The notes under the pieces were generated by a model. The model searched no databases. It worked only from the letters and a program-made list of their open reading frames with translations, and was not told the DNA's origin. Below are positions 13,267-24,285 of a stretch of DNA of 64,000 bases, one piece after another (position 1 is the stretch's first letter; each line of letters starts with the position of its first letter). This DNA is from Sambucus nigra (Eukaryota > Streptophyta > Magnoliopsida > Dipsacales > Adoxaceae), in NCBI GenBank assembly GCA_949130495.1, contig OX422218.1, forward strand, positions 40,246,651-40,310,650, read 5' to 3'. Made by a program: the position numbers and the translations under genes.

Positions 13267-15703
13267 TTTATATCCACAAAATAATTCAAAACTTAAAAAA
13301 ATAAAATAAAAAAAAGCCCAAATGAGGTCGCCAAGCTCGCTATAGGGCGATACATATAAACTTTCCCTTATGAAAAAGCAAGAAATGTCTTCATTTTAAA
13401 AAGTGAGTGAAAAAATGGTTTTAAATACTTTATAGTCATAATCGAGTCGGGAAGAAGAAAAAAAAATATCGGATCGAGGGACACGCATATTGAGAGATCA
13501 TTTCATTTTGGGAGATAAACTGTCATTGTTTGTTATTGTAACTCAAGATATGAATAGGTTTGAGTAGCAATGAGTCTTCAATAGATATATCTTACGGATT
13601 TGAGTAAGTGTGATGCACCAACTCATTTGAATGCCTATCATGAATTTTTTGACTACCAAAACTCCAATGATACACCTGATAAATTGAATACCTGATCCAA
13701 CACCATTTCCACAATACTAACTTTACAACTCACATGACGAAACCACAAACACTATTTTCCCGGTTTTATTTTCTTCAACTAAACTCACACGCTTCACAAC
13801 ATTAGCATTCACTATTTCATATATCTTCCACACATGCCAAGCCAAAATTGGCATCCACTACTATTTATAACTAAGAAATTTAGGACATAGTCAAATTCGT
13901 AAGTTATATCTATTTAAGACTCATGGGCATGATTTGGGGTTGAATTCTTGTTGAGTGTTGTTTTTTTATATAACGTAACACGATATTATAATGTACTTAA
14001 AATGTTCTGATAAGTTTACACTTTAATATGTTGTCGAATATCTCCTAAATTATTTTACTAGTCAAATGAAAAAAAAAAAATATTTTGCATCTAATAATTA
14101 GAACTAGGAATTAGGTTATAAATCTTTAGTATATGTGTAAATGGGTCCAATGAGAAAATGAATTAATTAAAAGAATTAAATTTCAATGTTCCCCTTAAAA
14201 AAAAGATTGTATGAGAGATTTTTTTTTATTTTTTTCAATTTATAACAAGATAAAGTCGAAACATTCTCTGGGTCCGGGAATGTGGGTCCGCTCAAGCGTC
14301 ACTAATTAATGGAAATTTTTTTTCATTAGTTAAAAAAACTGTTTAATAAATTTTTTTATTAATAAACATAGCTTTTATTATTTAAGAAAAAAATATTTTT
14401 TTCTTAATTTTAATTAAAAGTTGTGTAATTTTAATGAAAAAATGTTTTTTTATACAAAAAACTGTTTTTTTTTTGTATTAAAAACTATTTTATATCCACA
14501 AAATAATACAAAACTTAAAATAAAAAAGAAAAAAAAATAAAACCCAAATGCGGTCGCCAGACGGGCTACAAGGCGGTACATATAAACTTTCCCTTCTATA
14601 AATACAAGAAATATCTTCATTTTAAATATTGAGTGAAGGAATAGTTTTAAATACTTTATATTCCTAATCGAGTCGCACAGAGTATCAAACATTATCGGAT
14701 CGTGGGACACGCATATTGAGAGATCATTTCATTTTGGAAGATAGACTCTCATTTTTCATTATTGTAACTCAAGATATGAATGCGTCTGAGTACCCATGAT
14801 ACTTAAATTGATATTTCTTACGAATTTGAGTACGTCTGATGAACCAACTCATTTGAATGCCTATCATGAATTTTTTTACTACCAAAACTCCAATGATACA
14901 CCTGATAAATTGAATACCCGATCCAACACCATTTCCTGAATACTAATTTTATAACTCGCATGATGAAACCACAAACACTATTTGCCCTATTTTATTTTCT
15001 TCAACTAAACTCACACGCTTCCCAACATTGGCAGTCACTATCTCCTATATCTTCCACACATGCCAAACCAAAATCGTCTTCCACTACTATTTATAACAAA
15101 AAATTTAGGACATTCTAAAATCCGTAAGATATATCTACTTAAGACTCATAATTTTGTTTTTGGGTTGAATTCTTGTTGAGTTTTGTTGTTTATATAACGT
15201 TACACAATATTATAAAGTACTTAAATTGTTCAGAAAAGTTTACACTATGATATGTTGTCGAATTTGTCATAAATTATTTTAATAGTCAAATGAAAAAAAT
15301 ATATTTTGCATCTAATAATTACAACTAGATATTAGGTTATAAATTTTAGCATATGTGTTAATGGGACCAATGAGAATACGAATTCCATAAAAGAATTAAA
15401 TTTCAATGTTCCCCTTAAAAAACATATTGTATTAGAGAAGTTTTTTTTATATTTTTAAATTTAGAACAAGATAGAGTCAAAACATTATTTGGGAGTGGGA
15501 ATGTGGGTCCGCTCCAATGGCACTAATTTATCGCGATATTTTTTCATTAATTAAAAAACACTTTTATACATTTTTTTTATCAATAAACATAGTTTTTATT
15601 ATGTATAATTTTTTTAATTTTAATTAAAAGTTGTTTAACTCTAATAAAAAAAGTTTTTTTTTTATATAAAAATCATTTTTTTAATATAAAAAATTGTTTT
15701 TAT
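13267..15703. repeat. Two further tandem 1.2 kb units
   Basis: Units 13267-14488 and 14489-15703 continue the array after element B. With element B they give a composite period of about 4.4 kb (5' LTR end at 8888 to 5' LTR end at 13266 is 4378 bp). Confidence 0.85.
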
Positions 15704-15730
15704 TGTAGAATTAATAACCCAATACTTCAG
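15704..15730 (-). mobile_element. Stub of a third copia-like LTR
   Basis: TGTAGAATTAATAACCCAAT and a few more bases match the LTR start of elements A-C and follow a TTTAT at 15699-15703. The match stops after about 27 bp, where LINE sequence begins. The composite repeat therefore once continued past this point. Confidence 0.7.
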
Positions 15731-16457
15731 ACGACATACAATTCTAGAAAAAGAAGTGAACTGTGTCGTCGTGGAGGTGTCGAAGCAGGCGACGACCTAC
15801 GTAGCGGGTTGTGGTAAATGCGATGGAGGCAGGGAATTCGCACCTGGGCATGCTGAGCTGTATACAACGGACATTACGACTACGGCTTCGATAGCCACGC
15901 TCAAAACAGGAACAGGAGGGGAACTCCTCGGAGGCATCATGGAGGAGAAACAAAAGGTCGTCAGCGAGGGAATACTGCAGACCAGTAAACCGGAGAGAGG
16001 GGTAGGGAATGCGAAGCTTGTGACGATTACGGCGTCAGCTGGATGGAAAGCCGACGACAGTAGCATCCCCGCACAGGGATTGGCGGTTGAGACACTATTG
16101 CCCGATGGCGAGGACTCATCATGGAAAAAAGCGGACATCCCCAGTTCCGACGCTGCACGCGTATGCATGCCAGACTTGGAGTTTGGTCCAACAGAAATTG
16201 ATCAGCGTGTAAGGTGCAAAGTATTTAATATAGTGAAAGACACTACAAAAGGGATAGAACCGGGTGTGAGTGGAACAGTTATTAATTGTATAGAAGGGAC
16301 AAAAAAGGATGGAAGGGCACAGTGCCACATTGACAACGCATGTGTGGAAAAAAATAGTTTATTTAAGGAAAAATTGGGGATTTCTGTAAAGGGTAAAGAA
16401 GATCTCAATAATCAGTCTCTATATGGTGGGGAAGAATTATTAAATAGCAACAGTAGG
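15731..16457 (+). pseudogene. LINE ORF1 middle fragment
   Basis: It matches 35548-36276 closely and encodes the middle, low-complexity part of a DUF4283-type LINE ORF1. The open frame runs on to 16598, but its last 47 codons are unrelated LTR sequence. It starts inside ORF1 with no ATG. At the point where the 35208-38085 copy has a TAG (35616-35618) this copy has TAC. At 16347-16353 it has seven A's against six in the other copy, so the frame stays open here and shifts there. It is the piece that LINE copy 1 (2359-4128) lacks. Confidence 0.8.
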
Positions 16458-16459
16458 GT

Positions 16460-17020
16460 ATTTGGACTAGTGGGTGACTTAGTAACCTTTTGGACTAGGT
16501 TTAAGTATTTGGACTTATACGATGAGCGTTGTTGCACTAAACATATTACATGGAATATTCGGGATGATACTATGATACGTCTGAGACTTAAGATATAGGG
16601 CTAGTGTATACCTATATTAATACGATGATTACTTAAGTTGTCTGATTACTTAGTATATGGATTACTATGTGTATGACATACCTACCATATTTGCTATCAC
16701 GGGAGGTTGATTTTCGGGAGAGGACCAACTTATCTTTGTGTGACTTCGGGGGAATTTAGATCGGTACCTCAAGGACATAGGGCTGTCAGTGACTTTTTTG
16801 TGAATTTATAAGTCCGCTGACCATGGGATAGTAGGTATGTGCGTGACCCATGGATATGTGAAATATGTTCGCCTCCAATATGTGTGATATGATCTGAGAC
16901 GGTTCCTGAGAAATTCCGAACGCGTGGTCCTTATGTACGTGATGTTTTTGGATTCGATAGTAAAGTATGCGTGCACCACCGCAACATAGCCTGTGGGTGC
17001 CAAATATGTATATATATATA
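16460..17020 (+). mobile_element. Gypsy LTR remnant
   Basis: Aligns by eye with 58220-58720 of the gypsy 5' LTR. Shared landmarks are GTATGACATACCTACCATA, TTGCTATCACGGGAGGT, GTGACC-ATGGATATGT, TATGTTCGCCTCCAAT, CCTTATGTACGTGATG and GTGCACC. It is diverged, both LTR ends are missing, and it is wedged between LINE fragments. It belongs to a related but different copy or subfamily. Confidence 0.8.
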
Positions 17021-17043
17021 CATAGAGTAATTCATATATATAC

Positions 17044-18112
17044 TTTTTTTTATCATTAAATGAATTCATTAAAAACCAAACGCTGAGGGAGCGAACCTGT
17101 ATACAGGAAGTATACAAAGCATAAAAAAATAAGGGCAACATGAAAAAAATAGACAGATACCCCGTCATACAAACTCCTAAACTACACCCCCGGTCTTATC
17201 TCCTTCATAAACTCAACGACCTCCTGAGTCGTGACGGAGATCTTCCCCTTGGACCAGCTAAGAAGGTTGCTTAATAATAGATAACGAAGTCTCAAAGGCG
17301 CCAACTCAATACCTTCGAAACAACGAGTATTCCTCTCCTTCCATATCATCGACGTAATGCAATGAGGAACCGAATGCCAAACCCGTTTGTCTCCCTCCCA
17401 CCCCCAATGAGGCTTCCACGCCTCTAAAAGAGACTTCACAGACGCTTTGAACTCTTCCTGCCAAACCCGTTTTCAAACATTACTTCCTGCCAGAAGCCTT
17501 TGTCACCACAACCGATCCAAATTCTCTTTGAACTCTTATTTGTAAGATCTGCCTCAACAAACACACGAGCAACGCTTGGTCTATTAATCTCCACAGTGGA
17601 AGCACCAACTTTTAGAGGTTTTCCAATCAGTTGTGCAATGGAATACAAAGATGATTTTGAGAAAAAATGAATGGGTAAATGAGGAAAAGACACCCATATG
17701 GGAGTTAGGCTACTCTCAATCTCTGGACAAAAATATGGTGTCCATTTCAATATCCTCATTGGTAATCTTCCAATATGCCAAGAGTCCTTCATCCACATCC
17801 TTGTAAAATCTTCTCCAAACTTTAACCTGATTAAAACATTCTTGTGATCCAATAAACCTACATTAAAAGAAGTTTTGAGAGAAAAAGTTTAAAAACTTGA
17901 GTTATAACATCCATAGAAGGTCTTCCATGAGAGAACTTGCCAATCAAAGCATATTGAAAAGGTTTAGCAAGGGTTTTAATATCATCATCAGAAAACATAA
18001 CAACAGGTTATCGTTTGTAAGTTGTTGGTTTCTTGAGGACAATATCATGGTTACAAGAGGAAAAATATACTACAGAAGCAAAGGAATGATTCCAGACATT
18101 TTTGGTATCTGG
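17044..18112 (-). pseudogene. Internally deleted LINE: ORF1 head joined to ORF2 tail
   Basis: On the minus strand, about 18112-17436 encodes an ORF1 DUF4283 domain: a VVMFSDDDIKTL segment, then FQYALIGKFSHGRPSMD, then a second frame with LIRLKFGEDF, MWMKDSWHIGRLPMRILKW and IWVSFPHLPIHFF. A TAA precedes PVVMF and a TAG falls between the frames. Immediately after, 17439-17182 encodes the ORF2 C-terminus, with PHCITSMIWKERNTRCFEG matching the zf-RVT tail of plant LINEs. Endonuclease and reverse transcriptase are missing. The element ends in a short A tract (plus-strand T run at 17045-17052). The 5' border is uncertain. Confidence 0.8.
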
Positions 18113-18149
18113 AACCAATAATAAAAATATACTATAGAATCAACATTTG

Positions 18150-18763
18150 TTACGAAACCAATAATAAAAATATATGAAATCGATGGTCATCAAAAAAGTT
18201 TCAAATGCATAAATACGCATGTAAAACGTCTAAAACTTGAAGAATGTGAGAATGTAAAGCATGTTGAAAAGTCGGCTAACCAACGTGCAACATTGTTTAC
18301 ATCAATTGGCCAAAATTTCCTTGGAGGTGTGTGTCGGTTGTCCAATGTTCATCATTTCAGAGTCTATTGGCCGACTTGACTTTGTACATGTTGTCGGTTG
18401 ACCGACGTGCAGCGTCGTTTGGGATACTGTGACTTTATAACCTAAATATAATATACATATATTATATTAAATAATTTATTAGACAAAATACGTATTGTTT
18501 TAAAAATGAAGTTCACACGTGTTTCAAAATCTGCACTACAAGTGTAACAATGTACAAGGACTGCATTTTTGTACCGCAATCGCCCCAATTTGCATTTTAC
18601 CTTTTTATGGGAAGAAAAAGAAATCTATCAAAATATGGTACTAAATTAAAATAATTACTCAAGTAAGAAACTGATGTTGGAAAAATTGAATCTAGGGTCT
18701 GAAAATACCATGTACAAATCAATGTATAGAATAAGAATCACGATGAAACCACATTCTGCAGCG
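18150..18763. other. Third copy of duplicated non-coding block
   Basis: Matches 4699-5326 and 38604-39231 and ends at CTGCAG, where satellite begins. A direct repeat, ACCAATAATAAAAATATA, lies at 18114-18131 and about 18155-18172, at the junction with the LINE. Confidence 0.75.
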
Positions 18764-21605
18764 TCCTCATAAGAGGCATGAACACTTCACCCGAGACAAA
18801 TGTAACACGTAGGAACTTACCGCGTAGTCAAGACAGTATCGTTTCGAGAATACGACGATAATTTGAAAAAATCTAGACTTAGGCTAAAAAATATGCCGTT
18901 AGAGGGTTAAAAACCCAAAACTGCCCCTAAGCGGCCCAGTAGGAGCCACAAACACCTCCCATGGGACCAACGTAACACGTAGGGACTTACAACGTAGCCA
19001 CTAGACTCTCAGGTTGAGAATACGAGAATAGTTTGTAAAATTTAGACATGGGCTTAAAACATGACTTTAGACGGTGAAAGTCCAAAACAACGGCCAAACG
19101 ACCCCGTGAGAGGCACGAACACCTCACACGAGATCAATGTAGCATGTAAGAACTTACAGCATAGTCACAAGACTCTCGTTTCGAGAATACGATGATAACT
19201 TGTAAAAAAATAGACTGAGGCTTAAAAATATGCTGTTAGCGGGTGAAAACCCAAAACAACCCTTAAATGACCCCGTAAGAGGCACATACACCTCCCAATA
19301 GGATAAAATTAATACATAGGGACTTACCACGTAGTCACGGGACTGCCAGTTTGAGATTACGATGATAATTTGCAAAATTTAGACATAGGCTTAAAACATG
19401 ACTTTAGAGTGTGAAAATCCAAAACAATTCCCAAGCGACCTCGTAAGAGGCACGAACACTTCACACGAGACCAATGTAACACGTAAGAACTTATCGCTTA
19501 GTCACAAGACTCACGTTTCGAGAATAAGATGATAATTTGCAAAAATCTAGACTTAGGCTTAAAAATATGCCATTAGCGGGTGAAAACCCAAAACAATGCC
19601 TAAAGTGTCCCCTAAGAGGAACGAACACCTCCCACGGGACCAACATAACCCGTAGGGACTTACCTCATAGCCACGGGACTCTCGGGTTGAGAATATGAGG
19701 ATAATTTGTAAAATTTAGACTTTGACTTGAAACATGACTTTAGAAGGTGAAAATCCAAAATAACGGCCAAACGACCCCGTAAGAGGCACGAACACCTCAC
19801 ACGAGTACAATGTAACACGTAGGAACTTACAGCGTAGTCACGAGACTGGTTTCAAGAATGCGATGATAATTTACAAAAATCTTGACTTAGGCTTAAAAAT
19901 ATGTCATTAGAGGGCGAAAACCCATAACAACCCCTAAACGGCCCCGTAAGAGGCACGAACACCTCCCACGGGACAAACTTAACACATGGGGACTTACCAC
20001 ATAGACACGGGACTCTTGGGTTGAGGATACAGTGATAATTTGCAAAATTTGGACTTTGCATAAAACATGACTTTAGAGGGTTAAAATCCAAAACGAGGCC
20101 CAAACGACCCCGTAAGAGGCACGAACACCTCACACGAGACCAATGTAACACGTAGGAACTTACCGCGTAGTCACGATACTCTCGTTTCGAAAATACGATG
20201 ATAATTTGTGAAAATCTAGACTTAGGCTAAAAAATATGCCGTTAGAGGGTTAAAAACCCAAAACTGCCCCTAAGCGGCCCAATAAGAGCCACAAACACCT
20301 CCCATGGGACCAACGTAACACGTAGCGACTTACCACGTAGCCACTAGACTCTCAGGTTGAGAATACGAGAAGAGTTTGTAAAATTTAGACATGGGCTTAA
20401 AACATGACTTTAGACGGTGAAAGTCCAAAACAACGGCCAAACGACCCCGTGAGAGGCACGAACACCTCACACGAGATCAATGTAGCATGTAAGAACTTAC
20501 AGCATAGTCACGAGACTCTCGTTTCGAGAATACGATGATAATTTGTAAAAAAATAGACTGAGGCTTAAAAATATGCTGTTAGCGGGTGAAAACCCAAAAC
20601 AACCCTTAAATGACCCCGTAAGAGGCACATACACCTCCCAATAGGATACACTTAATACATAGGGACTTACCACGTAGTCACGGGACTGCCAGTTTGAGAT
20701 TACGATGATAATTTGCAAAATTTAGACATAGGCTTAAAACTTGACTTTAGAGGGTGAAAATCCAAAACAATTCCCAAGCGACCTCGTAAGAGGCACGAAC
20801 ACTTCACACGAGACCAATGTAACACGTAAGAACTTATCGCGTAGTCACAAGACTCACGTTTCGAGAATAAGATGATAATTTGCAAAAATCTAGACTTAGG
20901 CTTAAAAATATGCCATTAGCGGGTGAAAACCCAAAACAATGCCTAAAGTGTCCCCTAAGAGGAACGAACACCTCCCACGGGACCAACATAACCCGTAGGG
21001 ACTTACCTCATAGCCACGGGACTCTCGGGTTGAGAATATGAGGATAATTTGTAAAATTTAGACTTTGACTTGAAACATGACTTTAGAAGGTGAAAATCCA
21101 AAATAACGGCCAAACGACCCCGTAAGAGGCACGAACACCTCACACGAGTACAATGTAACACGTAGGAACTTACAGCGTAGTCACGAGACTGGTTTCAAGA
21201 ATGCGATGATAATTTACAAAAATCTTGACTTAGGCTTAAAAATATGTCATTAGAGGGAGAAAACCCATAACAACCCCTAAACGGCCCCGTAAGAGGCACG
21301 AACACCTCCCACGGGACAAACTTAACACATGGGGACTTACCACATAGACACGAGACTCTTGGGTTGAGGATACAATGATAATTTGCAAAATTTGACTTTG
21401 CATAAAACATGACTTTAGAGGGTTAAAATCCAAAACGAGGCCCAAACGACCCCGTAAGAGGCACGAACACTTCACACGAGACCAATGTAACACGTAGGAA
21501 CTTACCGCGTAGTCACGATACTCTCGTTTCGAAAATACAATGATAATTTGTGAAAATCTAGACTTAGGCTAAAAACATGTCGTTAATGGGTGAAAACTAA
21601 AAATA
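18764..21605. repeat. ~168-bp satellite array with higher-order structure
   Basis: About 17 monomers of 165-171 bp, each carrying an ACTTAC-box (18816, 18982, 19152, 19321, 19490, 19658, 19826, 19992, 20158, 20328 and onward). Two types alternate: one with CACACGAGACCAATGTAACA, the other with CCCACGGGACCAAC-like text, making a ~338 bp dimer. In addition, 19154-19375 is nearly identical to 20497-20718, an offset of 1343 bp or eight monomers, so an eight-monomer higher-order unit has been duplicated. The small minus-strand ORFs inside are by-products of the repeat. Confidence 0.93.
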
Positions 21606-21659
21606 GCTTCCAACGGGTGAACCTTTTTATCGATTGAGTTATTTTTTAGCTTATTTATG

Positions 21660-22235
21660 TTTAATCGTTGGAGTTCAAGTCGTTGAGATTATTTAAATGA
21701 TAAAACATGTTGGATTTCTTGAATAAACAAAGGAAACTCTACCGATTTTTTTTTGAAATTATTAGTGTTTTAAATTAATTAACTCAAACATAAATTTGGG
21801 AAACATGTTGAGAACTTGGGGTGGAGCGTATAACTAAAGTAAGACCATTGTTGGAAGGGAGTTGTTGATTATTTATTTATGGCTTTTGTTGATGTCGTTG
21901 AGTTTATTTAAATGATAAAACATGTTGAATTTCTTGAATAATAAAAGGAAACTCTGCCGATTTTTTTTGAAATTATTGAGTGTTTTAATTTGATTAACTT
22001 AAACATAAGTTTATGAAACATGTCGAGAACTAGGGGTGGAGCGTGTAACTAAAGTAAGACCATTGTTGGAAGGGATTTGTTGATTATTTTTTATGGCTTT
22101 TGTTGATGTCTCCGAGCTAATTTTAAATGTTAAAACAAGTTGGATATCGTGAATAAACAAAGGAAACTATGTCGAAATTTTCTAAAATTATGAAGCGTTC
22201 AAAATTGATTAATTCAAACATATCCGAATTTGAAA
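21660..22235. repeat. ~214-bp tandem repeat, about 2.6 copies
   Basis: The block GATAAAACATGTTGGATTTC ... GGTGGAGCGT-TAACTAAAGTAAGACCATTG recurs with starts near 21682, 21896 and 22110. The third copy is degenerate and incomplete. It directly follows the satellite and is unrelated to it in sequence. Confidence 0.85.
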
Positions 22236-22649
22236 ATTGAACGTCGAGGCGCAAAAATGTAAAACGACTATCAAAAATAGCAAAAAGAGGCACACTTATG
22301 ATAAAAGTAGATTTTTTTTCATATTATATAATCCAATTATGGTTAACACGTGTGTATTTGTTTCTTATCACAAATTGATGATGGATTTCATTGGGCTAGT
22401 TTATTGGATGACTCAAAGTTTCTTGTGAAATGTGTATTATTTTTGTAGTTGGTGTTATTTTGAACATTTGCTGTAATCATATTCATTTGAATGAAATGAA
22501 TTGTCTTTTAACGAAGAATTGTAGAATAGAATATGCAGTCATTTTATGTGATAGTTTGGATGCACATTTATACAGGTTATATCATGGCCAAAATTTATAT
22601 ATATGCATCTTGCAATCTTCTTTTGGAATTATTTACAGAAAAAAATATG
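22236..22649. other. A+T-rich DNA, no gene seen
   Basis: Two open frames of 63 and 77 codons occur, but neither shows a domain, codon bias or a second copy. No call is made. Confidence 0.4.
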
Positions 22650-23153
22650 TTTTAGCGACATAACGTGGGTGTTTCTAAAAATCAAATCATATTTTGAATA
22701 ATGACTTTTAGTGGCACTATAAATGACATTTAGCAACATAGAGTGTCGCCTAATTAGATGACATTTTGCGACATGTTTATGATGTCGCCTAAAAGGAGAC
22801 ATTCCGTGACATGCTATGTATGTCGCCTAAAATATGACATTCCGCGACATGTATGGCATGTCACGTAAAGAATGACATTCCGCGACATGTCATTATGTCA
22901 TAAAAGGTAAGGTATTTTTAATATAAAAAATAAATATTAATATGTATTTTAATAAATATATACATTTCGCGGCATGTATCCTATCGCGATTGGTATATAC
23001 ATTCCACGACATAGATTTGTATGTCGTGGAATACATTCCCAGACGGCGCTACCGCGGCAGGCAGTCTTATATCGCGAAATGTCTTTTGCGACATAATTAA
23101 TATATTTCGTGACATAGTTTATGAGTTGCGAAATGTGTTTTTTCTTGTGATAG
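22650..23153. repeat. Short-motif array (GCGACAT), possible transposon end
   Basis: The motif GCGACAT and its complement ATGTCGC recur a dozen or more times, often as TGACATTCCGCGACATGT followed by ATGTCGCCTAAA with a period near 40 bp. 23004-23034 is a hairpin (TCCACGACAT...ATGTCGTGGA). The right edge reads TTTTTTCTTGTGATAG, which resembles but does not equal the CACTA end TTTTTCTTGTAGTG. Subterminal motif arrays of this kind are typical of DNA transposons; the other end is not identified. Confidence 0.5.
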
Positions 23154-23640
23154 TCTTGATTAAAAAAATAATTAAAAAAAGAAAAGAAAAAATAACGATC
23201 TCATTTCAAAACTGTGTTATAAAGTTACAGAGTGGTCTTTTGAGACACTAATTACAACGTAATTTTACAAGAGTTCACAACTTTAAATTAACAAAAGTCA
23301 TAGCGTTTTTCAAGCGTAATATTTCAAAATTGTTTTATTTTAAACTGTAGAGCTAAATAAGTATTTTGTGAAATATATTACTGTAATTACGTAGTCGTCA
23401 TAATTACAATATCATTTTAATTGATTAATATTGGTATTATTTTAAACAAATGACATTGTTCCATAAACAAATCATTTCATTATTTTAGAGTAAACCACGG
23501 TGTCAGTTTAACAAAAATTGTTCCTATTGTAATTTTAATATAACTTATAAGTTTGACTTTTATTTAAATTTTACAGTTTTCTAAAAAAAAATCAAATTAG
23601 TAATTATGATATTTGAGTAGTCTGTTATATGTTATATATT
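23154..23640. other. A+T-rich DNA, no gene seen
   Basis: No ORF, repeat or motif is recognised. Confidence 0.4.
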
Positions 23641-24285
23641 TGAGTAGCCTCTCCTAGTGGCTCTTACAAGCGGTAAAGAAAAAATAAATAACACTAAAAT
23701 TTACAAGATCTTGTACGAGAAAAAGAAGACCTTAAATTATATTTAAGTGCCAATTTCTCCTCACGAGTTAAGGTCAAAAACTCCACTTAATAATTCTTGA
23801 TTCTTTCTTTTGAGAGTTATAGTCCACCAAGTCATCTTCAGTGTTGCCTAGGATATCGAATGAATTGCTATCTTGTGTTTGAATATGTATGTTTCTTCCT
23901 TTTTTAATAATTGAATCTTCAATAAAAGCCCTAGCTTTGGTTGAATTAGGACTCAGGCTGAATTATGAATCAATCCTAAATCAAATTTGGGGAGCTCGAC
24001 TAATAAATTCAATCCATGACTGATTAAATTTGATATATCCTCTAGAGCTGGCATTTCATCTTCAGAAATTGAATTATTATTCTCACTATTGACACTATCA
24101 CAATAATCCACTATTTTAGATGCCAATATAATTGATGATACCACGTCCACTATACGATCCGGTATCACTATTTTCCCCACGCTACCTGATTTAGAGTTTA
24201 TGCCATGTGCATTACTTATGGTATCATATTGAACAAGGCTTGGTTCAACCGGATTCTTGGGGGTATGCTCCATATTATTTGGTAA
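23641..24285 (-). pseudogene. LINE ORF1 3' part, left half of split copy
   Basis: Matches 33541-34186. The frame 24273-23953 encodes an acidic ORF1 C-terminal segment with PKNPVE and ISEDEMPALEDISNLISHGL. At 24285 the LINE sequence is cut and 1.2 kb units follow. The stretch 23960-24283 occurs again on the far side of those units (26690-26975). Confidence 0.75.

Noticed and set aside
15797..16168. 123-codon minus-strand ORF, with a counterpart at 35616-35957
   Set aside because: It is the antisense of the LINE ORF1 frame, which explains the coding signal better.
18764..21605. Several minus-strand ORFs of 60-99 codons
   Set aside because: They repeat with the satellite monomers and differ by frame-altering changes; they are a by-product of the array.
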